Positions 8,622 to 18,432 are shown, counted from the stretch's first letter. The stretch: DNA of 64,000 bases from Fulvivirga ulvae (GCF_021389975.1 NZ_CP089981.1:4489501-4553500), one strand, 5' to 3'. Numbers and translations are program-made. Notes: generated from the sequence alone by a model not told the origin.

Positions 8622-10203
8622 AACGCAGTTCGAAAAGGAGTGGGAAAACGCATTTGCAGACGCTGAAATGGATGTTTCGGCATCAGTTTGGGAAAAGGTG
8701 GAATTAGGAGTTTCCCAGTCCTCTACAAATAAGTATAAGAAAAGGTTGTTGCTGTTTCAATTACTGGCGGCGGCGTCAGTAGTTTTTGCCATGACTGTAG
8801 GAGGTGTCGCTGTGTACCATTTGCAATTTAATAACCTTGATGCGGATGAGAGTGAAATAGCCATGACAGAAACAACCAGTGAGCAAAGAGGTCATGCCGG
8901 CAGCAAGCCTCAAACCTTTGAAAATCCTGAGATAAACAAAGCAGAGAGTACTTCACCAGTAGAGCAAAGCGAGTCAGGAGATAATAAGGGTTATATAGGA
9001 TCTGATCATAACAAGGAAAATACCAATAAAAGATTACTCAATGAGAATTTTAATAATGGTTCTCGTGAAGTGACGGGTGAGAGACTGGCAAATGCCAATG
9101 CCGGAGTTGCTACTGAGAAGATTGGTCGTGGAAATGATCAATTAGCAGATAAAGAAGCTGGTAGCACTATGAAAATGGAAGACATTAGTGACAATAATAC
9201 ACAAGGTGCCGTCACAATTGCCATGGCAGAACATGAGTCGGTAGCTGATGAAAAAAATGAGGAGTATGGCGGAACAAATTTGCCTGGAGATGGTAGAGAA
9301 AAAAGCCTTGTAGCTTCAGGTGGTATACACAATAATTTAAATAATGCGAACGGTAATACATTGCCGGAAGAACTGGACCGGCTGTTTGAATATCTTGAAA
9401 CAGCTCCTGTTGAGGAAAGAGAACTCAACATGGTGCCCTGGTACAGCTATGTACCAACCAAAAAGCCTAATGATGGGGATGGTTTATGGGCGGGAATAGG
9501 TTTCTCGGCAGGAAGTTTTGATCCTAACATGGGTGGCGGTAGCTCAAATGCTGATATGGTTATGGCGGAAACGTCAAAATTAAATGTTGCGTCCAAAAGA
9601 GCGCCGTCGTTTGGCAAGGAAAAAGCCGGGCAGGCCTACAATGTGGGTGTTAATTTTGGAACCAGGTTATCAGAAAGATGGGTATTGCAGAGTGGAATAG
9701 TCTATGCTCAGCAGCAGACTACCAGCACGTCCAATGTAGTGAATACCAGTGACCGCGAATCAGCAAAGACCTTAAGCAACTTTGCAGATATGGCCGATGC
9801 TGAAGATATTGCATTTACTGCTCCTTACGACGTCAATAATACCTACGAGTTGGTCTCTGTGCCTATACAGGCAGGATACGTGCTTCTTGATAGTAAATTC
9901 AACATCGTTATACTTAGTGGTGTTGCCAATAATATTTTACTCAATAACCAGGTTAGTGCTTCATCAGGAGAAATTAAGGATGTCAATATTTCAGCAGGTG
10001 CGGACTCTCAGTACCGAACATATCAACTCAGTGGGCTACTGGGATCAGAGTTTAGTTATGACTTTGGCTCGCATTACCGGTTGGCAATAATACCTCAGGT
10101 GAAACAATCTATCAATTCCATTACCAAGTCAGGCTCCGAATATACCAGCCGCCCAACCACACTTGAGATTGGTTTTAGGTTTAAATACGTCTTTAATAAT
10201 TAG
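8605..10203 (+). CDS. Membrane-anchored protein with C-terminal outer-membrane β-barrel, putative anti-sigma partner
   Basis: 532 residues; the ATG at 8611 is an equally possible start. Order: short cytoplasmic N-terminus rich in Trp/Glu (residues 1-47), one hydrophobic helix (LLLFQLLAAASVVFAMTVGG, ~48-67), a long polar Asn/Glu/Gly-rich linker (~80-270), then a β-strand-rich domain to the end ('NVGVNFGTRLSERWVLQSGIVYAQQ' region, 'LGSEFSYDFGSHYRLAIIPQVKQ', 'EIGFRFKYVF') typical of Bacteroidota outer-membrane β-barrels. The layout suggests a chain spanning inner membrane, periplasm and outer membrane. Overlap with the sigma factor gene suggests it senses the envelope and controls that factor; this role is inference. 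Confidence 0.7.
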   Translation: MEMQDKTQFEKEWENAFADAEMDVSASVWEKVELGVSQSSTNKYKKRLLLFQLLAAASVVFAMTVGGVAVYHLQFNNLDADESEIAMTETTSEQRGHAGSKPQTFENPEINKAESTSPVEQSESGDNKGYIGSDHNKENTNKRLLNENFNNGSREVTGERLANANAGVATEKIGRGNDQLADKEAGSTMKMEDISDNNTQGAVTIAMAEHESVADEKNEEYGGTNLPGDGREKSLVASGGIHNNLNNANGNTLPEELDRLFEYLETAPVEERELNMVPWYSYVPTKKPNDGDGLWAGIGFSAGSFDPNMGGGSSNADMVMAETSKLNVASKRAPSFGKEKAGQAYNVGVNFGTRLSERWVLQSGIVYAQQQTTSTSNVVNTSDRESAKTLSNFADMADAEDIAFTAPYDVNNTYELVSVPIQAGYVLLDSKFNIVILSGVANNILLNNQVSASSGEIKDVNISAGADSQYRTYQLSGLLGSEFSYDFGSHYRLAIIPQVKQSINSITKSGSEYTSRPTTLEIGFRFKYVFNN

Positions 10204-10374
10204 TCAAGGACATCAATTTCAGATCAGGTAGGTTTGTTGTGAATCAGATTTGTATTTAAATAAATTCTGGTGACCTGCTGTTGAAGTCAATTTTTTTAAG
10301 ATAAAGTTTTAATCCATTCCAACCCTTCGTCAATACCTCGTGTCTATTAGATAGTGGTTTTAAGTAATCAGGTC

Positions 10375-11673
10375 ATGCAAAAGGAACTAACACAACACCA
10401 TATGAGGCAAACGTTAGCTGCAATATCAATACTATGCGTATGCGGCTTATTGTCTGGCTGTGGTGATAACTGTGAAGTGAAGAACAGTTATACTTACTAT
10501 GAGCCGGTTTATACACCTTTATCAGAGATAAGGTCATCGGTAGCTACTTTACCAGCGCATGAACTTGAGCAAACAGGGAAAATCTATTTTAGAAACGGAT
10601 ACCTGTTTATTAATGAACCAAACGAAGGAGTTCATATTATTGATAATCACGACCCTGCCAACCCTGAAAACATTGCCTTTATAAATATTCCCGGATCATT
10701 CGATATTGCTGTTCGGGGAAATGTCCTTTTTTCTGACAGCTATATCGATCTTGTTGCTATTGATATCTCTGATGTGCAAAATGCAAAAGAAGTCGGAAGA
10801 ATAGAAAATCTGTTTCCTGGCTATAATTCGTATGGGTTTTATGTTGATTCGCAAATGGGTTTAGTTACCGATTGGGAAGCGGTAGATCATATAGAAGAAT
10901 TTGAATCGGATTGTAACACCAATTACGAATGGGGTGTGTTCTACGAAAGAGGAATTGCTGTTGATCAGTTGGCCAGCTTTGATGCAAGCGCTCCGACCAA
11001 TCCCGGTATGGCAGGTTCAATGGCAAGGTTTGCCCTGGTTGGCGATTATCTCTATGCTGTAGATCAGTCAGATTTATATCCGGTTAACGTAAGCAATTTT
11101 TCTGATTTGAAAGCGGAAGAAAAGGTAGGGATAAATTGGGGGATCGAAACTATTTTTCCGGAAAACAATCACTTGTTTATCGGCGCACAGAACGGGATGT
11201 ACATTATGGATATTTCCAATCCTGCGCGCCCTGCCTGGGTATCCAGCTATGAGCATGTTACCAGCTGTGACCCTGTAGTGGTCGATGGAAATTATGCTTA
11301 CGTAACGTTACGTTCAGGTACGGAATGCCAGGGGTTTACAAATCAGCTTGAAGTTATTGATATATCGAATATCAGCAGCCCGGAGTTACTCTATACATAC
11401 AATATGCACAATCCGCATGGTTTAGGTAAAGATGGAAATGTACTTTTTATATGTGATGGAGACGATGGGCTGAAGATATTTGATGCATCTGATATTGGGA
11501 ATATTGGTAATAAGCTAATGGCTCATTATAAAGATATTAAAGCATTTGATATTATCCCGTTCAATAATATAGCCATGATGATCGGTGACGACGGACTCTA
11601 TCAGTACGATTATTCAGATATCAATAATATAATTTTCCTGAGTCATTTGCAGGTTTCCGGAAATGCAGAATAA
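10375..11673 (+). CDS. LVIVD-repeat surface lipoprotein
   Basis: About 432 residues. Start uncertain: GTG 10354, ATG 10375 or ATG 10402; the last directly precedes the signal peptide 'AAISILCVCGLLSGC' with lipobox LSGC. The body is a repeated β-propeller-like pattern of ~40-45 residues with 'VHIIDNHDPANPENI', 'LVAIDISDVQNAKEV', 'YIMDISNPARPAWV', 'LEVIDISNISSPELL', i.e. LVIVD repeats. Such proteins are exported lipoproteins, probably surface exposed; ligand unknown. The stop overlaps the next gene by 11 bases, so the two are probably one operon. Confidence 0.75.
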   Translation: MQKELTQHHMRQTLAAISILCVCGLLSGCGDNCEVKNSYTYYEPVYTPLSEIRSSVATLPAHELEQTGKIYFRNGYLFINEPNEGVHIIDNHDPANPENIAFINIPGSFDIAVRGNVLFSDSYIDLVAIDISDVQNAKEVGRIENLFPGYNSYGFYVDSQMGLVTDWEAVDHIEEFESDCNTNYEWGVFYERGIAVDQLASFDASAPTNPGMAGSMARFALVGDYLYAVDQSDLYPVNVSNFSDLKAEEKVGINWGIETIFPENNHLFIGAQNGMYIMDISNPARPAWVSSYEHVTSCDPVVVDGNYAYVTLRSGTECQGFTNQLEVIDISNISSPELLYTYNMHNPHGLGKDGNVLFICDGDDGLKIFDASDIGNIGNKLMAHYKDIKAFDIIPFNNIAMMIGDDGLYQYDYSDINNIIFLSHLQVSGNAE

Positions 11674-12415
11674 GATAACTTTTTTAATCTTGATTATGAT
11701 AACTGAAGTAGCGGCAAATGCGCAGACTGATAAAGAATATCTCAAGAATGAAAGTTTCATAATGGGACAATTAGTGTCATTGAGCAGCGACTATGCTCTT
11801 GTAAGTTTTAGTGATAAAAATAACCGGCTGGGAACCGGCGATGTTCAGGGTGTAGTCATAGAAAACGAGATAGAAGTTCATATTGACAATGTTTTTTCAG
11901 ACTCACTGAAGCAGGGCAGTTTTGTGAGAAAATTTGAGAAAATGCTCTTGGGAGGAGTTATAGCAGGCGGAGATGTGAATAATAGCGATGTTTATCCTGC
12001 CATAACCGTTTCAGGAGGGTACAGGTTTCATCGGTTTTTGCAATTTGGTCTGGCTACAGGTTATGAGCAATATGATGATTATGAAAACGTGCCTGTATAT
12101 GTATACTACAAAGGAGACTTGTCCAGGCACTCTTCCGGGGTTTATTACTATATGGGTGCTGGTTATAGCAAAATGTGGGGTAAATCATATCTGGAAACGA
12201 CTGAGAATGATATTAAGGGAGGCGCAGTACTCAAGGCTGGGGTTGGCTTCATTTTTGCAAGTAAAAGCAAAGTTGATTTTGTAACTGCGGTTGGATGGAG
12301 CAGACAGGAGATAGAGATAGAGTATCCGCTACATTCTACGTGGGGAGGAGAGTGGAAAACCGAAGTATCCCGGATTATGAACAGATTAGAGTTTAAAATT
12401 GGAATTTGTTTTTAA
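11663..12415 (+). CDS. Secreted outer-membrane β-barrel-like protein, unknown function
   Basis: 250 residues with a signal peptide ending 'VAANAQ'. From residue ~95 the chain is strand-rich with alternating aromatic residues ('AITVSGGYRFHRFLQFGLATGY', 'SGVYYYMGAGYSKMWG', 'LEFKIGICF' at the C-terminus), consistent with a small barrel in the outer membrane. Overlaps the LVIVD lipoprotein gene by 11 bases, so both may form one surface unit. No specific family recognised. Confidence 0.6.
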   Translation: MQNKITFLILIMITEVAANAQTDKEYLKNESFIMGQLVSLSSDYALVSFSDKNNRLGTGDVQGVVIENEIEVHIDNVFSDSLKQGSFVRKFEKMLLGGVIAGGDVNNSDVYPAITVSGGYRFHRFLQFGLATGYEQYDDYENVPVYVYYKGDLSRHSSGVYYYMGAGYSKMWGKSYLETTENDIKGGAVLKAGVGFIFASKSKVDFVTAVGWSRQEIEIEYPLHSTWGGEWKTEVSRIMNRLEFKIGICF

Positions 12416-12624
12416 TAATTATTGCAAATCATCGAATGAAGTACGTAAGTTTGCAGCCGATTTTGAAAGAAAGTTAAAGAAAAGCAGTTACCGATTGGGC
12501 AACCGCGGCATTAATAGAAAATATTTTATATAAATTTAATTTTTATGAGGATTTACGAATTACAGCTAAGAAAAATGATTTACAGATATGCAGTAGCATT
12601 TGCTGTTACATTAATCATTATGAT

Positions 12625-12690
12625 TTTAATTTAAACCTCACCTTCACCTTAGGAAGATTTTTTTCAGAGTGATGTGAGGCTTAAATTAAA
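12625..12690. terminator. Long inverted repeat between convergent genes
   Basis: Arms 12625-12641 and 12674-12690 match at 16 of 17 positions with a 32-base spacer containing a T7 run. It lies in the 330-base gap between the OMP gene (stop 12415) and the ABC-F gene (stop 12746), a place for a two-way terminator. The remainder of the gap is AT-rich; a 29-codon frame at 12545-12634 overlaps the left arm and is not called. Confidence 0.4.
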
Positions 12691-12745
12691 GATCTCAACT
12701 TGAACTACTGCTTCCGGCTACCCTTACCATTTTAGCAAGAAAAAG

Positions 12746-14680
12746 TTAATTCGAGCTGTTTTCCAGCTCGTCAATTTCTTCAGCTTTAAGCTCCCATTGT
12801 TCATTGAGGGCTTGTAGCTGAGCTTTAGACTTTTCATATCTTGCGTTAGCTTCCTGAAGTTTATCAGGATTGCCAAAAACGGCCGGATCAGCCATTTCCT
12901 TTTCGGCGAGGGTAACCTCTTTTTCGAGGGAATCTATCCGTTCTTCTATTTTAGTGAGCTCTCTTTGATGGTTGATAAGGAGTTTTTCATGGCTATTGCC
13001 TGTTTTTTGAACAGGCTTTTGTTTTTCCTTTTCCTGCTTTTCGGGCTTGTTCTGATCAGGTACGGTGGATTCTTTCTTTTCTGCATCTACCTTGCTTTTC
13101 CATAAACTATATTCTTCAAAAGTACCGGGATACTCCTTGATCTGATGGTCCTCTATATACCATATCTTATTGGCTATCTGGGATACAAAATGCCTGTTGT
13201 GAGATACGGTGATAAATGTTCCCTTATATTGCTGTAAGGCTTGTACCAGTATATTTTCAGATTGAAAGTCCAGATGGTTGGTAGGTTCATCCAGGAGCAG
13301 GAAGTTAGCTTCGGAAATAAGCGTCTTTGCTAATGCAACTCTCGATTTTTCTCCCCCGGATAATACCTTGATCTTCTTGAATACATCATCACCGGTAAAC
13401 AGAAAACATCCCAGTACTTGCCGGAGCTCCAGTTCTGTTTTTTTACTACCTGCCTGTTTTAGCTCTTCAAGTATTTCATTGTTTACATTCAGATCTTCCA
13501 ACTGATGTTGGGCGTAGAAGCCGAGATTTAAATTATGACCTTCCAGTCTTTGTCCTTCAATAGGCTCAGTACCTGCAATTATTCGCAGCAATGTAGACTT
13601 ACCCTTACCATTAGCACCTATGAGTGCTATTTTATCACCTCTTTCTATATGAGCAGTAGTGTCAGTGAGTATGTTTAGCTTGCCATACGATTTGCTCACA
13701 TGCTCCAGCTGTATTACATGGCGACCCGACTTCTGCTTAAAATCGAACTTGAAGTTAACTACGGCGTTTGTATCCACCACTTCTTCGATTTTATCCATTC
13801 TGTCCAGCGCCTTCACCCTGGACTGAACCTGACGGGCTTTGGTAGCTTTGGCCCGGAATTTTTCAATAAACCGCTCAGTCTGTTTAATCTTTTGTTGCTG
13901 ATTTTCAAAAGCATTTTTTTGAATTTCGGAGCGAAGCTCTTTCTCCTGAAGGTAAAAGTCGTAGTTTCCCTCATAAACTGTGAGTTGCTGGTTAAAAACC
14001 TCTACAGTTTTGTTAATGGTATTATTTAAGAATTGCCTGTCGTGAGAAACCACTATAACTGCCCCTTCATAGCCCCGCAGGTAGTTTTCTACCCATTCTA
14101 TAGAAGGCAGGTCAAGGTGGTTGGTGGGCTCATCCAACATCAAAAGTGATGGTTTTTCCAACAACAGTTTGGCGAGCATTACCCGCATTCTCCATCCTCC
14201 GGAAAACTCCTTCAGAGGTCGGTGCAGGTCCTCGGTATTAAATCCTATACCCTCGAGTATTTCCTCAGCTTTGGCCTGCATGGTGTACCCTTCCAGCCGT
14301 TCAAATTTTTCCTGCAACCGGGTGAGTTTTTCAACCAGCTCATCGGAATACTCCGTTTCAAGTTTTTTTAAAGTCCTCTCAAGGTTTCTTTGGGTTTCTA
14401 CGGCTTCGCCAAAGGCTTGCATAGCTACAGAAACAATACTATCATCTGACTGGTAAGAAAGTAAATCCTGATTGAGGAAGCCAATGGTACATTCATTGCT
14501 TTTTCCTATTTCACCCTTATCCGGTTTATAATCCCCGTTGACCAGTTTGAGTAACGTTGATTTTCCGGTTCCATTAAGGCCTATGAGGCCAATTTTATCT
14601 TTGGGTTTGATGTGCAAGGATGCGTCTTCGTAAAGAGGTCGCCCTCCGATATAGTAGGAAAGATTCTGAATTGCTAACAT
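12746..14680 (-). CDS. ABC-F family ATPase (Uup/EttA-type translation factor)
   Basis: 644 residues with two ABC domains and no membrane segments. Domain 1: Walker A 'GLNGTGKST', signature 'FSGGWRMRVMLAK', Walker B 'LLMLDEPTNHLD'. Linker with 'FIEKFRAKATKARQVQSRVKALDRM' (P-site tRNA interaction motif). Domain 2: 'GANGKGKST', 'LSGGEKSRVALAK', 'LLLDEPTNHLDF'. A charged C-terminal coiled coil (residues ~545-644) resembles Uup. ABC-F proteins act on ribosomes to relieve stalling or resist antibiotics. Monocistronic, divergent from the sugar dehydrogenase gene. Confidence 0.92.
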   Translation of the reverse strand: MLAIQNLSYYIGGRPLYEDASLHIKPKDKIGLIGLNGTGKSTLLKLVNGDYKPDKGEIGKSNECTIGFLNQDLLSYQSDDSIVSVAMQAFGEAVETQRNLERTLKKLETEYSDELVEKLTRLQEKFERLEGYTMQAKAEEILEGIGFNTEDLHRPLKEFSGGWRMRVMLAKLLLEKPSLLMLDEPTNHLDLPSIEWVENYLRGYEGAVIVVSHDRQFLNNTINKTVEVFNQQLTVYEGNYDFYLQEKELRSEIQKNAFENQQQKIKQTERFIEKFRAKATKARQVQSRVKALDRMDKIEEVVDTNAVVNFKFDFKQKSGRHVIQLEHVSKSYGKLNILTDTTAHIERGDKIALIGANGKGKSTLLRIIAGTEPIEGQRLEGHNLNLGFYAQHQLEDLNVNNEILEELKQAGSKKTELELRQVLGCFLFTGDDVFKKIKVLSGGEKSRVALAKTLISEANFLLLDEPTNHLDFQSENILVQALQQYKGTFITVSHNRHFVSQIANKIWYIEDHQIKEYPGTFEEYSLWKSKVDAEKKESTVPDQNKPEKQEKEKQKPVQKTGNSHEKLLINHQRELTKIEERIDSLEKEVTLAEKEMADPAVFGNPDKLQEANARYEKSKAQLQALNEQWELKAEEIDELENSSN

Positions 14681-14780
14681 AGCTGCAAAGTTATGAATTG
14701 ATGAGCAATTCGTATTAAAGGACAGTTTTAATTTAGCGTTGTGGCAGGTTGCATATGAGTCTTTATTAAACCTTGGCAGG

Positions 14781-14811
14781 TTTTGAAGGTTAATATTATT
14801 AGGTAACTTTA
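14781..14811 (+). promoter_or_regulatory. Candidate Bacteroidota promoter
   Basis: TTTTG at 14781-14785 and TAACTTTA at 14804-14811 with an 18-base spacer fit the phylum pattern TTTG/TAnnTTTG with one mismatch, 15 bases before the ATG at 14827. Confidence 0.35.
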
Positions 14812-14826
14812 TTTAAAAAAATAATC

Positions 14827-15981
14827 ATGGTATTCCGATATGTTCTTATTGCCCTTTTTTTATTCTCAGCCTGTAACTCTTCGCACGATGAGGAGGAGCT
14901 AAACGATAAGCCGGATGATAACCCTGTGGAAGAGCCGGAGCGAACAGGCCTGGACAGGGTAAATCTGCCCGATGGTTTTATGATCTCAGAATTTGCCGAA
15001 GTTGAAAATGCCCGATCACTGGCTCTGAGCCCTTCGGGTGTGGTATACGTGGGCAACCGGCAAGGTAACAAAGTATATGCAGTCAAAGATTCAGATGGTG
15101 ATGGTAAGGCTGATAAGAAGTATACCATTGCGGAAGGCCTGAACTCGCCAAATGGAGTAGCTTTTATGGAAGGTGACCTGTACGTTGCTGAAATAAGCAG
15201 AGTATTGAAATTCAACAATATCGAAGCAAAACTGGATAATCCGGGTGACTACGAGGTAGTATATGACGATTATCCCACAGACGGACACCATGGCTGGAAG
15301 TACATTGCTTTTGGACCCGATGGTAAACTGTATGTGCCTGTGGGAGCGCCATGTAATATTTGTAAAAGCGAAGACCCGGTATATGCATCTATAACAAGGA
15401 TTAATCCGGATGGTACCGGAATGGAAATAGTGGCTGAGGGCGTAAGGAATACCGTAGGTTTTGACTGGCACCCCGAAACAAAAAACCTGTGGTTTACTGA
15501 TAATGGCAGGGATATGATGGGAGATAATATACCTCCCTGCGAACTAAACAGGGTGACTCAAAAGGGCCAGCATTTTGGATATCCCTATTGCCATGGCGGT
15601 GATATTGCTGATCCTGAGTTTGGATCAGAAAGGCACTGTAATGAATTCAAAAAACCAGTCTGGAATTTTGCTGCACATACGGCTCCGTTAGGCATGAAAT
15701 TTTATACGGGTACAATGTTTCCGGAAGATTATAAAGGAGACATTATCGTAGCGCAACATGGATCATGGAACCGCTCATCTAAAATAGGGTATAGGCTGAT
15801 GAGGGTTAAGGTCGAAGGCTCCGCAGCTACGAAGGCAGAAGTTTTTGCCGATGGATGGCTCAACGATAGAGCTCAGGAAGCCTGGGGCAGGCCAGTGGAT
15901 GTGTTGCAAATAGCTGACGGGTCCTTGTTGGTGTCTGACGATAAGGCAGGTAAAATTTATAGAATTACATATGAGAAATAA
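14827..15981 (+). CDS. PQQ-type sugar (sorbosone) dehydrogenase lipoprotein
   Basis: 384 residues. Lipoprotein signal 'ALFLFSAC', then an acidic linker (~25-45) and a six-bladed β-propeller of the GSDH/SNDH type: 'DGHHGWKYIAFGPDGKLYV', 'GAPCNICKS', 'GVRNTVGFDWHPETKNLWFTDNGRD' (shown in part), 'GQHFGYPYCHG', 'QHGSWNRSSKIGYR'. Family members oxidise sugars in the periplasm using PQQ, or are homologs without proven activity. No PQQ synthesis genes are nearby, so a cofactor would have to be made elsewhere or taken up. The stop overlaps the next gene by 11 bases. Confidence 0.8.
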   Translation: MVFRYVLIALFLFSACNSSHDEEELNDKPDDNPVEEPERTGLDRVNLPDGFMISEFAEVENARSLALSPSGVVYVGNRQGNKVYAVKDSDGDGKADKKYTIAEGLNSPNGVAFMEGDLYVAEISRVLKFNNIEAKLDNPGDYEVVYDDYPTDGHHGWKYIAFGPDGKLYVPVGAPCNICKSEDPVYASITRINPDGTGMEIVAEGVRNTVGFDWHPETKNLWFTDNGRDMMGDNIPPCELNRVTQKGQHFGYPYCHGGDIADPEFGSERHCNEFKKPVWNFAAHTAPLGMKFYTGTMFPEDYKGDIIVAQHGSWNRSSKIGYRLMRVKVEGSAATKAEVFADGWLNDRAQEAWGRPVDVLQIADGSLLVSDDKAGKIYRITYEK

Positions 15982-16375
15982 TAAAATATACTTAAGCCGG
16001 TTGAAAGTGACGTTGTTTTGCATGACTCTAATGTTCCCGGCTTGTAAAACTACAAACGCTCAAACCGGAATGTGCTACATAAAAGATCCTATAGCCGAGC
16101 TGGCATGGCTGCAAGACGTTATTCAGAGGCAGAAGAGCCTTAATGTAGATCGTAAAGCGGACATATTTGAATACACCTATAAAGGAGAGAAGTATTTTAT
16201 GGCTGATATGTGCGTAGGTTGTCCGGACTTTATAACCGTAGTTTACAATTGTATAGGAGAAAAGGTATGCGAATCCGGCGGTATAATGGGGAAGAATACC
16301 TGTCCTGATTTTGAGGAAGAGGCCATAAGTAAACGGCTGATCTGGTCTTCATACCGCGACATAGACGACTACTGA
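15971..16375 (+). CDS. Small secreted cysteine-containing protein (DUF6970-like)
   Basis: 134 residues with a signal sequence ending near 'PACKTTNAQ'. The core has paired cysteines ('MADMCVGCPDFITVVYNCIGEKVCESGG') and a 'GIMGKNTCPDF' motif reminiscent of DUF6970-type Bacteroidota proteins (recalled, not searched). Overlaps the sugar dehydrogenase gene by 11 bases, suggesting co-expression at the envelope. Function unknown. Confidence 0.6.
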   Translation: MRNNKIYLSRLKVTLFCMTLMFPACKTTNAQTGMCYIKDPIAELAWLQDVIQRQKSLNVDRKADIFEYTYKGEKYFMADMCVGCPDFITVVYNCIGEKVCESGGIMGKNTCPDFEEEAISKRLIWSSYRDIDDY

Positions 16376-16395
16376 TACAACGCTACGTCATAAGC

Positions 16396-17283
16396 CTAAT
16401 TAACTTTCGGTTTATAGAGTCCGTCAAAAGCTATCTGCCATGTTATGCCATTGTCGGTTGAGCTTTCCATCAGTTGTCTTACGGTACCATCTTCGTTAAG
16501 CGTAAAAGTCATTCTTGAAATACTTATTTCCCCTTGTTGATTCATAAACTGACTTTTAAACTGAAGCATACCTTTGCTTTTGTCTGTTTCTATATAGTTA
16601 TAGGTATCGCCCGTAGCCCCGACCCAGTGTTGATGCCACTTCTGATCTATCGGGTCGTAGTAGTTCATACTTTGTCCTGAATAATTTCCTGCCGTGGTAT
16701 AACTTTCATGAATTACACAACCCCCGTCGGCCAGTGTAATGGAATTTTCTCCGGCTTTTTGTCCTCTGGCATAAACATCCCATTCTCCAAGCCAAAAGTC
16801 AAAATGCCGGCGTTTTTCATCTTTTAGACAAGGGTAGGCGTTGAGTTTGATTTTAGCTATAGCTTTTTTATATTCTTCCATACTTCTGATCTTATCGAAA
16901 GCTACTTCTTCGCTGATCTTTTTATATGCAGCGGCCCCATTATCTGCGCCAGCCTGGAGGGTCTGAATAGCCAGCTCATTTTCATTATTCAGAGCATAAG
17001 TTTTAGCTACGCTGTAATTGGTGAATGAAAAGGGGTAATTGAGGTTTTGTGCTTTTTTTAAGTAGTCAATGGCCTCATCATATTCTTTTAGGTTCATGGC
17101 ACTTATTCCGAGATTATACCATGCAGTCGAGTCCTTGCTGTTCTCTTTCAGATATTTTAGATAGTTTTTACTTGCCAGATCGTACCGGGCCTTGGTAAAA
17201 TTAGCATCAGCGACCTCTTTCACGGTTTGTGAAAACGACAGGGTGGCCATCAAAAGCGGAAAAAAGGGTAAAAGAGTTCTCAT
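16396..17283 (-). CDS. TPR protein with C-terminal DUF1579-like domain
   Basis: 295 residues from the ATG at 17283; a TTG 30 bases earlier is less likely because the signal peptide 'RTLLPFFPLLMATLSFS' starts at the ATG. Residues ~25-130 carry TPR repeats ('AWYNLGISAMNLKEYDEAIDYLKKA'). Residues ~160-295 begin 'HFDFWLGEWDVYARGQKAGEN', the opening of the DUF1579/lipocalin-like secreted domain. Exported to the periplasm; role unknown. It is followed on the same strand only by the convergent 134-residue gene. Confidence 0.7.
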   Translation of the reverse strand: MRTLLPFFPLLMATLSFSQTVKEVADANFTKARYDLASKNYLKYLKENSKDSTAWYNLGISAMNLKEYDEAIDYLKKAQNLNYPFSFTNYSVAKTYALNNENELAIQTLQAGADNGAAAYKKISEEVAFDKIRSMEEYKKAIAKIKLNAYPCLKDEKRRHFDFWLGEWDVYARGQKAGENSITLADGGCVIHESYTTAGNYSGQSMNYYDPIDQKWHQHWVGATGDTYNYIETDKSKGMLQFKSQFMNQQGEISISRMTFTLNEDGTVRQLMESSTDNGITWQIAFDGLYKPKVN

Positions 17284-17343
17284 CGTTTTTTTTCTTCTAT
17301 TATAGGCTAACAATTAACAAATACGGGTAAATCCGATAATATT

Positions 17344-18429
17344 TTACCTGTTTACTTCAGGCGTGATGCTTTCAGGTATAGTTGTCAGATGAAGGTCTCT
17401 GAAATCGGATGGGGTAATGCCAGTTATCTTCTTAAATGCATTATTGAAAGAGACCTTATTATTGAAGCCGGAATCCAGGGCAATATGAATTATTTTTTTA
17501 TGAGCTTGAGAAGGGTCTCTTAGCATCAGTTGCGCTTCATGTATACGGTATTGGTTAACAAAATCCGAAAAATGCTGTCCCTCCAGCTCATTAATGCATT
17601 GGGAGATATGGTGTGAAGATAAATTCAGATTCTCTGCAAGCTGTTGCAATTTCAGGTTACTGTCGAGGTAGGGCTTTTCGCTTTTCATATATTCCTTGAG
17701 GTGAGTTAGAATAGCCCTAGAGGCAGCGGCAGACAGGGAAGACCTTGTGTACTTGGTTATGTCATTTGCCTTCAGGATATGGGGGTTTTGATAACCGTGA
17801 TAACCAATAAAATATATAAATAAGGATGATGCTACGGATATCATATAGTCATATTCGATTTTTAATGTGTTAGTAAATACCAGTACATAGTAGCCGAGGA
17901 AGCTTAGTGAATAGCCGGTAAAGGCGTAGGCAATCTTTTTGCACCATAGCAGGGAGGCTAGTTCACCATTGCGCAGATTACTCCCGGTATGGTTTATATA
18001 CCAAAAAATAATAGTACTGTAAAGAAGCAGGTGCAGGCATTGAACAACCACCTGGGCAGCTCTCATATAGGGTGGATAAGAAATATTAAAAGCTGTCTGA
18101 ATTAGAAAATAGAACATGTAAAATACAAAAGGGAGAAAATGCCAGATATTAAAGTGGAAATTTTTTCGATCAGATTGCAAGTAAAAATAAACCAGTGGCC
18201 CCAGTACATAGGTAAGTCCCTGGGCCAGGGCTATACTTCCGGGGAGCAATTGATCATAATGAGTCCAATAGGTTACATAATAAAGCAGCATGATGCTGAA
18301 AGACAATACAAGAAAACCAAGCAGATTATTAACTCTTGAGCCTCTAAGTAAGATCATGATGCTCAAAAAGAAGCCTTGCACTGCGGCAATTAAAAAAATG
18401 ATCGTCCAGGTATTCAGTGATGGCTCCAT
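17344..18429 (-). CDS. AraC-type regulator with N-terminal seven-helix membrane domain
   Basis: 361 residues. Residues ~1-215 hold about seven hydrophobic segments (e.g. 'WTIIFLIAAVQGFFLSIMIL'), and residues ~245-345 a full AraC/XylS DNA-binding domain with 'LQQLAENLNLSSHHISQCIN' and 'HIALDSGFNNKVSFNNAFKK' plus 'GITPSDFR'. Membrane-tethered AraC regulators of this design are common in Bacteroidota; signal unknown. The small lipoprotein gene ends only 3 bases upstream, so they are probably co-transcribed. Confidence 0.88.
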   Translation of the reverse strand: MEPSLNTWTIIFLIAAVQGFFLSIMILLRGSRVNNLLGFLVLSFSIMLLYYVTYWTHYDQLLPGSIALAQGLTYVLGPLVYFYLQSDRKNFHFNIWHFLPFVFYMFYFLIQTAFNISYPPYMRAAQVVVQCLHLLLYSTIIFWYINHTGSNLRNGELASLLWCKKIAYAFTGYSLSFLGYYVLVFTNTLKIEYDYMISVASSLFIYFIGYHGYQNPHILKANDITKYTRSSLSAAASRAILTHLKEYMKSEKPYLDSNLKLQQLAENLNLSSHHISQCINELEGQHFSDFVNQYRIHEAQLMLRDPSQAHKKIIHIALDSGFNNKVSFNNAFKKITGITPSDFRDLHLTTIPESITPEVNR

Positions 18430-18432
18430 GGG

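Noticed and set aside
12545..12634. 29-codon frame with hydrophobic end
   Set aside because: Very short, overlaps one arm of a long inverted repeat, no start signal.
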